Below are positions 11,606 to 22,850 of a stretch of DNA of 64,000 bases, one piece after another; position 1 is the stretch's first letter; each line of letters begins with the position of its first letter. A program made the position numbers and the translations under genes. The stretch lies in NCBI RefSeq assembly GCF_000687475.1, contig NC_057318.1:3410001-3474000 (forward strand), written 5' to 3'. The DNA comes from Ustilaginoidea virens. Its lineage: Eukaryota > Ascomycota > Sordariomycetes > Hypocreales > Clavicipitaceae. The notes under the pieces are model-generated. The model worked only from the letters and a program-made list of their open reading frames with translations, ran no database searches and was not told the origin of the DNA.

Positions 11606-14600
11606 GGTTGCGTCAACTCTATGGCCTCGACCTATTCCGACAGTGTGGGTTTGCTATGATGTTGGATAGGGCTCTGGGACGTGGTTTTGTTGGACAGCAG
11701 CCAGCTGTTGTCGGAGTGGCGGTGCGTCGATTTTTAGCAACAGGAGCGTCTGTCACCAACAACAACAGGGGAAAAAAAAAAAAAAAAAAAAAAAAAGAAA
11801 GAAGGAAAGAAAGAGAGAGCCTTTGGGGTGTAACAGTTGCCGCCCAACGTCGGGAATAGAGGCGAAACAGTATCTTGGTCAAGAATATCGCGGTGCAGCA
11901 AGATGTTCCCGGCCGGGAATTGAGCAGCTGGATGTTGTAGCGGCAGGTCCTTGGAGCAAGTTGGGTTGGAGACGTTTACGTGATGGAACAGGAGTTGGTT
12001 GGTGTGATTAGCAAGAGCCTGACGAGGGAAAGGGACACCGAAGTGAAGGTTGTGTCGGTGTCCTGGCAGGGGCAAGTTGTAACTTGTAACCAATCTGGGC
12101 CTTGTTCCCTTGAGCTACGTGATCAGATCTACTCCGTACTGCGCCTTCGGGTCGGGACTGGGGAGCTCAGGCTGGTGAGGTACCCTATGCCAGACGGATT
12201 ACGCACGCCGCTACAACAGCCGTTGGTCCCGCCAGGTACCCAGACTCCAGCCACATGTGGCGGGCCCTTGGCGCGGGTACAGCGTGACCAACAGGTACGA
12301 GGTATCTACCAGATCCTGAGCAGAACTACATGTAGCGACTGGGAGATTCCGAAACGTAATGTTACGCCGTGTTGTCGACAGTTGCTAATCCGCAGACGAT
12401 ATCTGGCATTCAAGTATTCAGCCCACTCACTGCCTTTTCCCTTCTCCTTCTTCGGTTTTTTTTTCCTTTCTTTTTCTTTTTTAGGGACGGCCATTTCCCT
12501 GCAGGTCCAGCGTTGTTAATTCTAACTGGAACTCTTCTCAACTGTTAAACATAGGGTCAATTGCACAGTGGTCTGCCGACGGAACAGTAAAGGGCCTGGA
12601 AGCCCGCGTGACAACTCCTTTCCAAGTCAACCGAAACCTGTCCTAGAAGCGCACCTAAAAAATTAAAGAAAAATAAGAGAGAAACGGGTTTGACGAATGC
12701 ATGCATTCGATAGACCGATATGCACCGAGGAGGCTGGCTGTTTGGCAGTCGCTGTGGTCACTTGATGACCTGTTGGTGGACCTTATGACCTGTGACACCA
12801 ACAAGACTGAATGTGACTGGCCTGGCGAACCCACTAACTAAACCAAACTAAAAAGTGCCAGGCTGCTGTGCCCTTGGATGCTGGACTCTGAATGGTCGAG
12901 GCACGACGCAAGATAACAGCTTCAAAGGTTCAGGGCGAGCAAGAAGAGATGCTTGACAGTTGGATTAAAGGGGACCCACCACCCTAGTGGTTCCGTTGCA
13001 AAAGCAAAAGACGATCATGTACGGTCCGTACGGAGTACTCTATAGACCGCGAAGGTCAAAGTACTCGGGATGGGTTTTAATAAACAAAGCAACTCCGGTT
13101 GCCAATCTCTATCATGGCGCCACGTCATGGGGAAGCGTCATGAGTATTGGCGATGTATAGTCGGTGTCGGTTCGACAGGGGTTTGCCGTTTGCCAAGGAC
13201 CGACTTCAATGAGCCTACGGACTACTTGCCAGACTGCGTTGCGTTGCTCGTACTCGGCAAGGAAAACGGAGATACTCCGTACATGCCGGAGCATGGTCTG
13301 CTGGTATGAATGATATCAGCTGCCAGCATGGCATTGGGTCACATCTCGAACATTCAGCGGGGTCCGGGTCCGCAGTCCGCACGCAATCAGTGACTTACCT
13401 TGCCGGTCATACGTCTGGTCCGATGTGCACCGCCCGCCCGCCCGTCTGCTCTTATCGTTCGAACCTGGGGCGGATGTTGTCGTAACTCGTAAGCTGGCTG
13501 GGCCCCGAAGAAACGTTGGGTGCCAGCAAGCGGGAAGACGATGGCATCGTCCGGGCGTTGAGCGTTTGCACCCGCAGGGCAGGGGATGAATAGCGGACGG
13601 AGTCCATGTCGGGTTCCTGAACTCACCCATATGAGATTAGTAATGGGATAGTAACGAAACAGCAACCTTCAAGGCTTCATGCCTCGGCGGTTTGGAAAGG
13701 TTGGGTTCTTCATGGTCGACGTGCTGTGATGGGGATAACTTTGATAAGTTGAACAGTAACCTGGAGGATCAGGTAGGGTACATGTACCTACCAGACCCCA
13801 TTGCATCCCGTAGCAGTGACTTATGTTTTTGCCTTTCGCCAGTAGCGCTCCGTACTAGCAAGCTACCTGTTGCCTGGTAGCTACTACCACAGGAGCTACG
13901 TGTCGATGGACGTACCAGGCCGAACCTAAGCCCCGCTCATCTCCAGTGCTGCAAGCTTGAGACGGCATTGAGGTCATGGATGCCCTTAAATGCCACATCG
14001 CCATGCCTAGTCCTTTTCCCTCCTAGTCGAGCTTCAAGCCTCCCCCCCCCCCCTCGGCCGGGCTGCTGCTGCTTTCCGCTGAAATCAAATGCTCAAATGC
14101 TCGCCGAGTCTCTGGCTGGTGCTGGGGCGTCTTGTGCCAGTGACCCCACTGACCGTGCCGGGGCCAGTGCCACGTACCCACTGGGCCACTGCTATTGACC
14201 CGAGTGTTGGACGGCCCAGCAGTGGCAGTGGTTACGTTCTATCAATTATCAAGTACCAGCAGACACCAGACACTACTTGTAGGTACATGTGCCCTCACCC
14301 GCCCGCGCTGCCGGTTATCGATTAGCCGCTTCGTTCCCAAACTGACAGAGACCTGACCCAGACGCACTTCCGGCCTTGCTGCAACTCCAACCCTCCGCCA
14401 ACTACAACACCTACAACACCCGGACCAGACTCTTTCATGGTGTGCTCCAGTACTTCTGCCGGACTGATGAGCTGGCGTTTCCCATATCTCCCGGCGCCCA
14501 TCTACAGAACGAAGCACGTCAGATAATATCGTCTGGGAGCCCAGCACGCTTTAGCTATTTGCAACCATCACCTCCCGTGTCTTGGTTCCTCTCGTCCTCG

Positions 14601-14810
14601 TCCTCGTCCTCGACATCACATGCGTGTCTAACCTGCAGGGCGTTTTAAAGTTGCGAAGCGACCTGGCCTTTAGCGCCGCCATCTACTTTTCCGTTGGCCT
14701 CTTTGCCAAGAACATCTGACGACTCGGGGCTTGTTTTGGTCATCACGGTCCTTGACCCCCAAATTTCTCCTCGAATGACGCCTCGACTGGTTACGACCCA
14801 GGTCACATAA
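11606..14810. other. Divergent intergenic region between vps1 and gid7
   Basis: About 3.2 kb without a convincing gene. It holds the vps1 leader (A-run at about 11768-11796), three TACTCCGTA motifs (12130, 13029, 13273), AGGTACCT-type repeats (12177-12240, 13765-13800) and a pyrimidine-rich stretch upstream of gid7 with repeated TCC/TCG triplets at about 14585-14615. Short open frames here show no domain. Confidence 0.5.
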
Positions 14811-14855
14811 GCTCGACTGCAACTCCCACCGCGGCTCGCCCGCGGAACGGTCGAC

Positions 14856-17379
14856 GTGGACCAAATCTCCGACACTCGTTCCCTTCACCCCATTTCCGCC
14901 TCCGACGACCCATCCACTCCGCAGCCCCTCGAAAATCCTACCAGCACCGTCCTCTCAGCACCCAATCCCCCGCCGCTTCACCACTCTGATCCAAACCCGC
15001 CCTCTGAACCAGCTTCGGCTTCGACTGTGAATATAGAATCTTTCAATCCAAGACCGGCTCGTTCCTCCGGCCAGGTGTCCCAGGTGCTCGGCAGGCGAAG
15101 ACGGCCGTCTGGCTCCTCTCCGCCGCAAGAAAGCTCCGGTTCGGCCTCTCCCGGCCAAGGTCTTGCTGGCGCAGATTCCTCTGCTTCCCCTTCCTCTAGT
15201 GGCCCACGCCTTTCGAAACGACGACGACGTGACAGCCCAGCCATGGCATCTGATACTGGGTCCGTTACGCTGTCCAACGGGAGTGCGATAGCTCGCTCCA
15301 ATGGGTCAACTGGAGGTGCAGCTTTGCAACGACCGGCCATCGCAGCCGGAGTCACCAACGGTACACACAAAGCCGCTCCTCTGGCCGCAAATGGTTCGTC
15401 CAACGGAGAAAAGACTCCCGTGCCGACGCCGCGATCAACAACGTACTTCGGCCACAATAGAGAGGAAGTGACGCGGATCCTCATTCAAGCGCTGTCCGAC
15501 ATGGGTTATCAGGCGGCGGCCGAAAGCGTCAGTCGGGACAGCGGATATAAATTGGAAAGCCCTACCGTAGCGGCGTTCCGCTCCGCCATACTTGATGGAT
15601 CATGGCCCGAAGCTGAAAACCTGCTGACGGGAGCTATTGTTTCAGGGCAAGGCAACGGAAATGGTGGTGAAGGCAACGGGCTCGTACTAGCACCAGGCTC
15701 GGACCGGGACGTGATGAGATTTCGCATGCGGCAGCAGAAATTCCTCGAGTTACTGGAAAAAAAAGACACAACCCGGGCGCTTCACGTCTTGCGTACCGAG
15801 CTGACACCGCTACACCATGACACGAGCAAGCTGCATTTCCTTTCGAGTCTTTTGATGTGCCTATCAACAAACGACCTGATGACAAAGGCAAACTGGGATG
15901 GCGCAAAGGGCGACTCTCGCAAGAAGCTACTCTCAGAACTCTCAAGTATGTTTGACTAGCCTGCCTGCACGCGAAGCCCCTTGGCAATGCCTGATTTGGC
16001 AATCTAATCCCGTGTCTCGCAGGGTGCATTTCACCGTCTGTCATGTTGCCGGAAAATCGCCTGGCTATCCTTCTCGAGCAAGTGAAGCAGAGCCAGATCA
16101 ACACCTGCCTCTACCACACAGCTGCCTCATCACCGTCATTGTACTCGGACCACTTATGTGACAGACGGAACTTTCCAACAGAAGTAGTACTGGAGCTGCA
16201 TGAACCCAAGGGAGAAGTCTGGCAAGTGCAGTTTTCTCATGACGGGTCCAGGCTCGCGGCTTGCGGTTCAGACGACAATGTTTTGATCTGGGAGACAACG
16301 ACCTTTTCAGTCGTGACTAATCTCGCGATTCAAGTGCAAAAAGAGCATGCGTCCGGCGTGGCAAGCGTTTCGTGGAGTCCAGATGACTCCATGATTGTCA
16401 CCTGCTCGCTTGATAACCATGCACGGTTATGGGATGCCAAGGTACGAAGGAAGTGCTTACCTCGGGAGAGTCTTTCCTTTCACTTGACAGCCCAACTGAC
16501 GTACCAAAACACACACACACGAGCTAACGAGTTTTCTGTGCTTTAGACGGGATCGTTGCTCAAGAAACTCAAGAGATTCGATGAGCCGATTAGTGGTTGC
16601 GTATGGGTCGGTGAGGGCGATTCCTTCATATTGGGCACGTTGGATACTAAGCGAAGCATATGCACCTTTGATATCCAAAGCGAAGAGCTGCTGCAGTGGA
16701 ACAAGGAGCACCGCGTTCAAGTGCTATGCGGCTCACCCGATGGGAGATGGTTGGTTGCAGCCGATAACGTCAAGACTATATACGTGTACAACATGATGAC
16801 GCGGGACCTTGAATATGAGTTGAATCTGCTTACGGCGCCTACATCGCTAGCCATCAGCCAGGACTCTCGGCAGCTGCTAGTCAACAAGAAGGATAGTGAA
16901 GCACAACTCATTGACCTGGAGACGCGGAGCACCGTGCAGAAATATCTGGGGCACAAGATTGACGAATGCATCATCCGATCTATATTCGGAGGTGCGAATG
17001 AGAGTTTTGTGGTTAGCGGCAGCGAAGACGGATACGTGTTCATTTGGCATAAAAACATAGGGGCTGCCGTGGAAAGGTTGCCGGGTCATATTAAGAGATG
17101 CAACGGTGCGGCATGGAACCCAGCAGATCCGTGTATGCTTGCGTCGTGTAGTGACGAGGGTTCTATCAAGATGTAAGTGGAACCGACGCATCGTACTGCA
17201 ATGAATGGAGTTTTTTTTTTTTTTTTTTTCCTTTTGTGTTTGAACCTTGTCGAGCTAACCCAAATGTCTGCAAAAAAAAAAAAAAAAACAGCTGGTCAAG
17301 TCGCGCCAAAGGCTTCGAGCTCAGGTCGAGAGTTCCGAGGACATCAAACGGATGGCGAGCCTTGTCAGATGTTGCGTAA
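14856..17379 (+). CDS. gid7: Gid7/WDR26-type LisH-CTLH-WD40 protein (GID/CTLH E3 ligase)
   Basis: Coding blocks: 14856-15945, 16023-16441, 16547-17172 and 17292-17379. Domain order: a Ser/Pro-rich N-terminus with a basic patch (SKRRRRD), LisH (NREEVTRILIQALSDMGYQA), CTLH (FRSAILDGSWPEAENLL onward), then WD40 repeats with WQVQFSHDG, VLIWE, VASVSWSPDD, VFIWH and IKIWSS, the last spanning the final intron. Gid7/WDR26 is a scaffold of the GID/CTLH ubiquitin ligase, which in yeast degrades gluconeogenic enzymes. The first exon is open from 14811 but has no ATG before 15243. Translation could start there, or an upstream mini-exon could be used (ATG at 14775, donor at 14802, acceptor before 14925 keeps frame). 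The given start is therefore only the limit of confident coding. Confidence 0.9.
17173..17291 (+). other. gid7 last intron bounded by T-run and A-run
   Basis: Donor GTAAGT; the acceptor CAG is preceded by about 16 adenines instead of a polypyrimidine tract. A run of about 18-20 thymines lies near the donor side. The two runs are complementary and could pair in the transcript. Confidence 0.75.
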
Positions 17380-20300
17380 AGGGCCTCTGTCGAATCAATC
17401 AATAGTACATGTCTTATTGCCAAATCAGCTTGATATCGAGGTCCTTGAGACAAACCGGTTCTACTGCTTCATTACGTGTTGTTGTTTCCACGCTTCTTGG
17501 TCTAGACTTTGCACACAACTGACGAATAGAATACATGGGCATGGGGTTCGGGAGGTTGAAGGGGCTTTTCTTGTCTTATAATGGTTTGAACCTTTTCATC
17601 TGCTGCTTTGTATCAAGTTTGGCTCAAATGGAAGATGCCGTGGAGAAGGGCAAGAAACTGGAGGAGTCAAATGTAATTTTCCCCTTCTTCTTCTTCTTTT
17701 TTTCTTTTTCTTTTTACACCATGGCTCGGTGCCCAAAGGCAAGCGATTTGGCAAGTTTCTCTCCTTGTAGTTTGAACCGTTTCAACTAAAGCTTCTGTCT
17801 CTCTTTTCTTTTCTTCTTCCCCCCGCGTCTACCGGCTCATTCCACTTTTGGGGTCTGGGAGCGTTCTGAAGAGGAAAAAGAAATAAGGGATAGAAAGCCA
17901 AAAAAGGAAAAAAACCCCATCTTTATAGCAAAGCACAAGCACAAAGCTCCAATCTGCATGGGTGAAGGGTGGCTCATGGATAGTCTAGGACTGTGGCTGC
18001 TGCTCGCTGCCCAGGGTACCTGCAGACGGCGTCTCTACTTGTTGGTTGAGTTGAGCCCTTTGACAAGCCCATTCCCGTGAGGTCTGAGCGGAGCGAATCA
18101 ATGACGGAGAGGATGAGTGCAGCCAGATGCCCATGACAGCCACCTGACGACGACAAAAAAAAAAAAAAAAACAACAACAACAACAACAACGAGACAAAAA
18201 CAAGCCAAAGCAAACAAACGGCACGCCTTAGTTGGCAGTTTGCCGACATGAGACGGCATCGAGCAACCAAACAGGTGTGCTTCCTTCCACTGACAAGTAT
18301 ACAGCCATGCGTGACGGGGACAGCGGCGGGATCTCAAGATTCCTGGGTTCGAGACAAGCATGACCGGGGCCATTTGCCGTTGGTCAATCTGGGGGAGGCA
18401 ATACTCCGTACAGCATGGATGGTCCCGGTCGCCAGGGCAAGAAGGAGGCCAGCGCGAGGTTTTCGAGGGCATCTGCATCTGCATCTGCATCTGTATATGC
18501 AGGCCCGATGCCACAGTCGATGTGGCAGAGCCCGCCGCGGGCAGCCCAGACGACGACGCGTATGCGACGGAATCGTTCACGACGTGCCGCCAATCGAGAT
18601 CATGGTGAGAGGCTGCGTAGAGGGCCCGGCAGCAGCAAAGTTTTATATCCTGGCCGTCGGGGTCGGGGAATGATACGATCGCATGGAGGGAGGAAAGGGG
18701 TGGGGGGGAGGGGTTGGTGGGCCTTTGGCGATGATTCTGTCAAGACTGGACTAGACTAGACTTTTGGTGTTGCAGAGCCATTAGTGTTTCAGGGCGGGTT
18801 GTTTTGCCCATATGATCTTGCGCTCACATGTGCCTCGGGAGGTACCTGGGAGGTGCCGGGTAGGTACCCGAAAAGAGAAGTACGTCCGACGTTGTTTCCA
18901 TTGGCTGTGTGTGGTAAGGTGTAGCTTCCGTGTCGGACCCACTTTTTGCCGAGCACCTAGGTACCTCCTCGGCAACCAGCCCAGCCGCCAAACCTTTCAT
19001 CACCAAAATCCTCATACTAGGAATTCCGACATATCTATTGGAGCTAATAAGTGAATTCATAAGCGTTGATACTATAGATGACGCGTTTTTCGTCTGCCTT
19101 ACAAAGTTAGCCCCTAGGCCAAATTAGCGGGAATAGCCATGTGCCCCATGCAGCTCTTTGTAAGTCCGGAAATTGCCGGCGCCTATACCAATATACTATT
19201 TCTTAGTCTGCAGAGGTTACCCTTTTAATCTTCGGCTTTCTATTGGCTCCAAGCCTGATCCGTTACAAAAGCTACACCTAACACGGTCAAAGGGATGGCC
19301 GGCCGCCGTGCCCTCGGGGGCTACTCGTCCGGGTGGTCCCGGACAAAGTCACCAGGCACCCGCATTTGAAGCCAACAAGCCATCAATACCTGTTTCGTCT
19401 GGTTTCCAGCTCTCGAACCAAGCCTTAATCTGCCACCGCGGCGCCGGGAGGATCAGGTCACTCAACCCACGAACCCACGAATCCATGAACCAGGAATCGA
19501 GACAAGAGAAACGGCGACAGTGGCAGGCAACCCGCAACCTCGGCATACCAACCTTGGACCACGGTCCGCATAGAAGCATTGACAGATGAAGTCGTGGGAA
19601 AAGAAGAAAGAAAAGAAGGTGGATGCTTGCCGGACCGCTCAGCCGGGAAAAGGCACCGTCAGATCGTGCTTGCTCGGTTGGAAACCGGTTCGGCTCTTAC
19701 GTCGGCTTCGTTTCGTTTCATCCAACCTCCTGGTTTTGTTAGTAATCTTCCTGGCCTGCTACCGACGCCGTAACTGCAAGGGCAGGGACAGGCTACCCAG
19801 CACCGCCTGTCTGTGCCTGCTCATCGCTCCGGGTTGACATGGAGTAGGTACGGCGCTAGGCCGCTGCTTGAGCCTTGCATATCAACCAATCGTCCAGAAC
19901 TACTCCTGTACCGAGTAACTACGTCATATAGACGCCTACGCTGCATCACCTCGCCGGACCCCGTCTCGCAAGCTGAGGATTCATGCTAATTGGGGGGGGA
20001 AAGAACCATGTGATGATGGGACACGATGCCATTGCGTACTATTGTACCTGAAGATGAGGCAGGCACCCCCGCTTCTCTGCTGCCGGCTTTCATCTCGATT
20101 GCTACTGTTGCGGGCGCCCAAAAAAAAGAAAAGGAGAAAATATAAAAGATCGTACTCCCCGTGCTCGGACGACACGCGCAATTGCGTGCCTATCACGTCT
20201 TGGAGATATATTTAGCCCCGAACCCCCAGGGAAGAAGCACGCACTACGGACTACTCCATACGTAGGCGGACTTCAAGGATGAGCTAGTAAGCAAGGGAGA

Positions 20301-22850
20301 CGGGCGATTTTTCGCATGCCCCAGGGCCCAGGGTCCCAGGCGATGGAGCCAACGGACCCGACGAGGCGGACATTCCCATGCTGATATTATAAAAAGCAGG
20401 GAACTTTCCGGCCCGAGCTTCTCCGATATCACCAAGTGCACAAACCACTTGACTTCTCCACAGCTCTCTCTCTGTTCATGTAGCACGGGATACCTAAACC
20501 GGACATGCCTGGGCTATGTAGCGAATGGACCCCAAATGAATTGTTGCGGCAAGGCCAACGAAGTGCAACAGTTAAGCAAATACACTGATGAAATGAAATC
20601 ATCAAAGACCTGGGCAGCTAGCGTGTCATGGCGAGCCCCTATTGACCTTATTGACCTTACAGTATTGACCCTATTGACGGACTCGATCATGTTGAATGCA
20701 TTTGGTCGGATCGAAAACCGCTTGGGCATCCTTGGATAGCTGCTGCATTGCATTGAGACACTCTCCTGCACCACGTGGCGCCTCTCAGAAGCCAGATTTC
20801 TTGCTCGCATGTAGGTCATGGCTGTATCAGATGTTCGCTGGCCAATTAACATAGGTCCTAGGTCCTAAGTGTTCGTTACAGGCCAGCCTCCTGGATTACA
20901 TATTATGTATTATAGCTGAGGGTCGCTGGAACTGGCCGTCGTTGTGCAAGACGGGGACGGGCTCGGGTTCTAGAAAAGCCCGCGAGGCAATATTGAAGTT
21001 CTGTACTCCGTATATCTGTCCTGCATCGCAGACAACGGCAGCGTTGAACACAGCCCCTCTCCCCGCTCGAGGCGGACCAGTCGCCGTCTCTTGCTCGGTG
21101 TCATTCTCCTACCTAGCTGTCTTTGGTGGGAAGTGGAACGGGGAAAATGTCATGGAAGCGAGGCAAGCTTAAAGAGTCAATCTGGTCTGGCAGCCATTGA
21201 AGGGGGGAAACATGTCGGGGTGGATCCGCAATGTTGTGCTGCTTCTCTACGGATATAAATAAACATATTCCCTTTTTTAGAAAAAAGAAAAAAAAAAGGA
21301 AGGCAAAGAAGAAGAAAATGAAGAAAAAGAAAGAAAAAAGTTGCGTCATCCCCGAGTTGGCACACTGCTCCGTGCCTGCCAAACCCATCTATTAGAATTC
21401 AACACCGACCAGACGAAAGAAATCCCGCCAAGTCTTGGCGCACCCAAAGAGATAACACCTGGGTTATGTACGGAGTACCTACCTGGTAACGGTTGCATGC
21501 TGTCATTTCGCATGATGATAGGCCCCTTGCATCCTGACCAGAAAAAATCTGTTGAGGGCACGTGCAATATTGAACGCATCATGGGGGGGGGGGGGGGGGG
21601 CACCTTCTCCAACGAACGCGCACCTGCTTGCCACAAAAATGTTCGCATACATACAGTTGCATCCTGTCTTGTTTCAGCCTGGATACATGCCAATTTCTTC
21701 AAGCGAACCATGCGCCGCCGCCCCAAGTCTCCGGCAAAACCCGACCTACCTGTCACCTGCTGTCAATGCTGTCCGGTGCTTTCGCTGCCGCATGGAAACG
21801 CCCTGGAAACGCGACATGTTGCGTTTAATCACGGATTGGGGGCGCTTCTGGATGATGAACACCCAGACCCAGGATCCGGGCGCCGAGGAGGGTTTTGAGG
21901 ACAGGGGCGCATCAATCCGCCCGCATTTGCACAAGCTGCCATTGAGGCTGCCCCACTCTCTTATTCCCGCTAAAAGTTTGGGTCCAGCACGGCCCTGCTG
22001 CAGCTGGACGGGCAGCTGGACGGACAGCTGGACAGACAGCTGGGCAGCTGGACAGCAGAGAGCACAGTCCTTTGCTCAAGCTCGCTCGCCGGCTGGCATC
22101 TTGACGTATGGATGGATGGATGGATGGATGGATTGACTGATTTGTTGTGGCAGGTTGATTGCCTTGCTGCGTCCTGGAATGGCTTCTGTCACTGCCCGGA
22201 CTCTGGACTCTGGACTCTGGACTCTGGACTCTGGATTCGAATCTTAGACAACTCCCTGCCGCCTTGCCCTCGTCGTGCAGTCATTTGCCTCGCCCGCCCC
22301 TGTCGCGCCTCATTTCCCACAGGTCGGGAGACCCAATGCGGCGAGATCGTCCTTGGCCTGAAGGACGGAACTAGTTTCAACACCATCGAAAAAAAAAAAT
22401 CGGGACCCCATCATAGCGGCATATCTGCCCACCTGTCTCCGTAACTCTCTTTTACGCCAATCTTCACCGTTGTTTTTGCTCTCGCCTTTATCCGTCCTGT
22501 TGTCTGTCTGTCTTGCTTGTTCCCCAGAAGTGCGCTACTGACCTTGGCATCGCCAACTTTTGTCAAAACTCCCAGCTCTTACGCCTTCACCCCGTTTGTT
22601 GCAACAGCTTCATAGGTCCAAGTTTCTCCATCCCTTTCGACGTCCCTTACCTGTAGAGGAGGGGAGATAAAAGGTCCACAAGTAAAAAAGGCAGCTGTCG
22701 CCTTGCCACAAGCGGAACCCAAAAGGCCCCGGACATCATCTGTTGAGACTCCCGTGCGGCTTTTCCAAATCAGAATGCGACTATAACGCCGGCTAATCTT
22801 GCTGGTGGCCTGTCTTCATCATTCCGGCCTACGAATTCTCGTCGCCAGCC
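17380..22850. other. Long gene-free region with low-complexity repeats
   Basis: About 5.5 kb without a supported gene. Contents: 3' flank of gid7; A-run (18158-18173) next to an ACAACA run; a hexamer repeat at about 18470-18495; AGGTACCT clusters (18838-18970); TACTCCGTA motifs at 18402, 21004 and 21469; a G-run (about 21583-21600); and minisatellites at 21995-22060, 22105-22131 and 22199-22236. The last 400 bp is the pyrimidine-rich leader of the PH-domain gene. Short frames here lack domains and conserved motifs. Confidence 0.5.
21995..22240. repeat. Three adjacent minisatellites
   Basis: A GGACAGCTGGAC-type repeat (21995-22060) is followed by (ATGG)n at about 22105-22131 and a seven-base repeat GGACTCT at about 22199-22236. 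Their closeness suggests a local slippage hotspot. No coding role is seen. Confidence 0.75.

Noticed and set aside
13316..13665. Overlapping minus-strand frames of about 90-104 codons
   Set aside because: No motifs; they lie in intergenic DNA with TACTCCGTA words.
18098..18580. 160-codon minus-strand frame
   Set aside because: Contains a GCATCT-coded Met-Gln repeat and a poly-Val/Phe stretch from a homopolymer; looks like low-complexity noise.
18930..19127. Plus-strand frame with a faint F-box-like helix pattern
   Set aside because: Too short and AT-rich; resemblance is weak and unsupported by flanking sequence.
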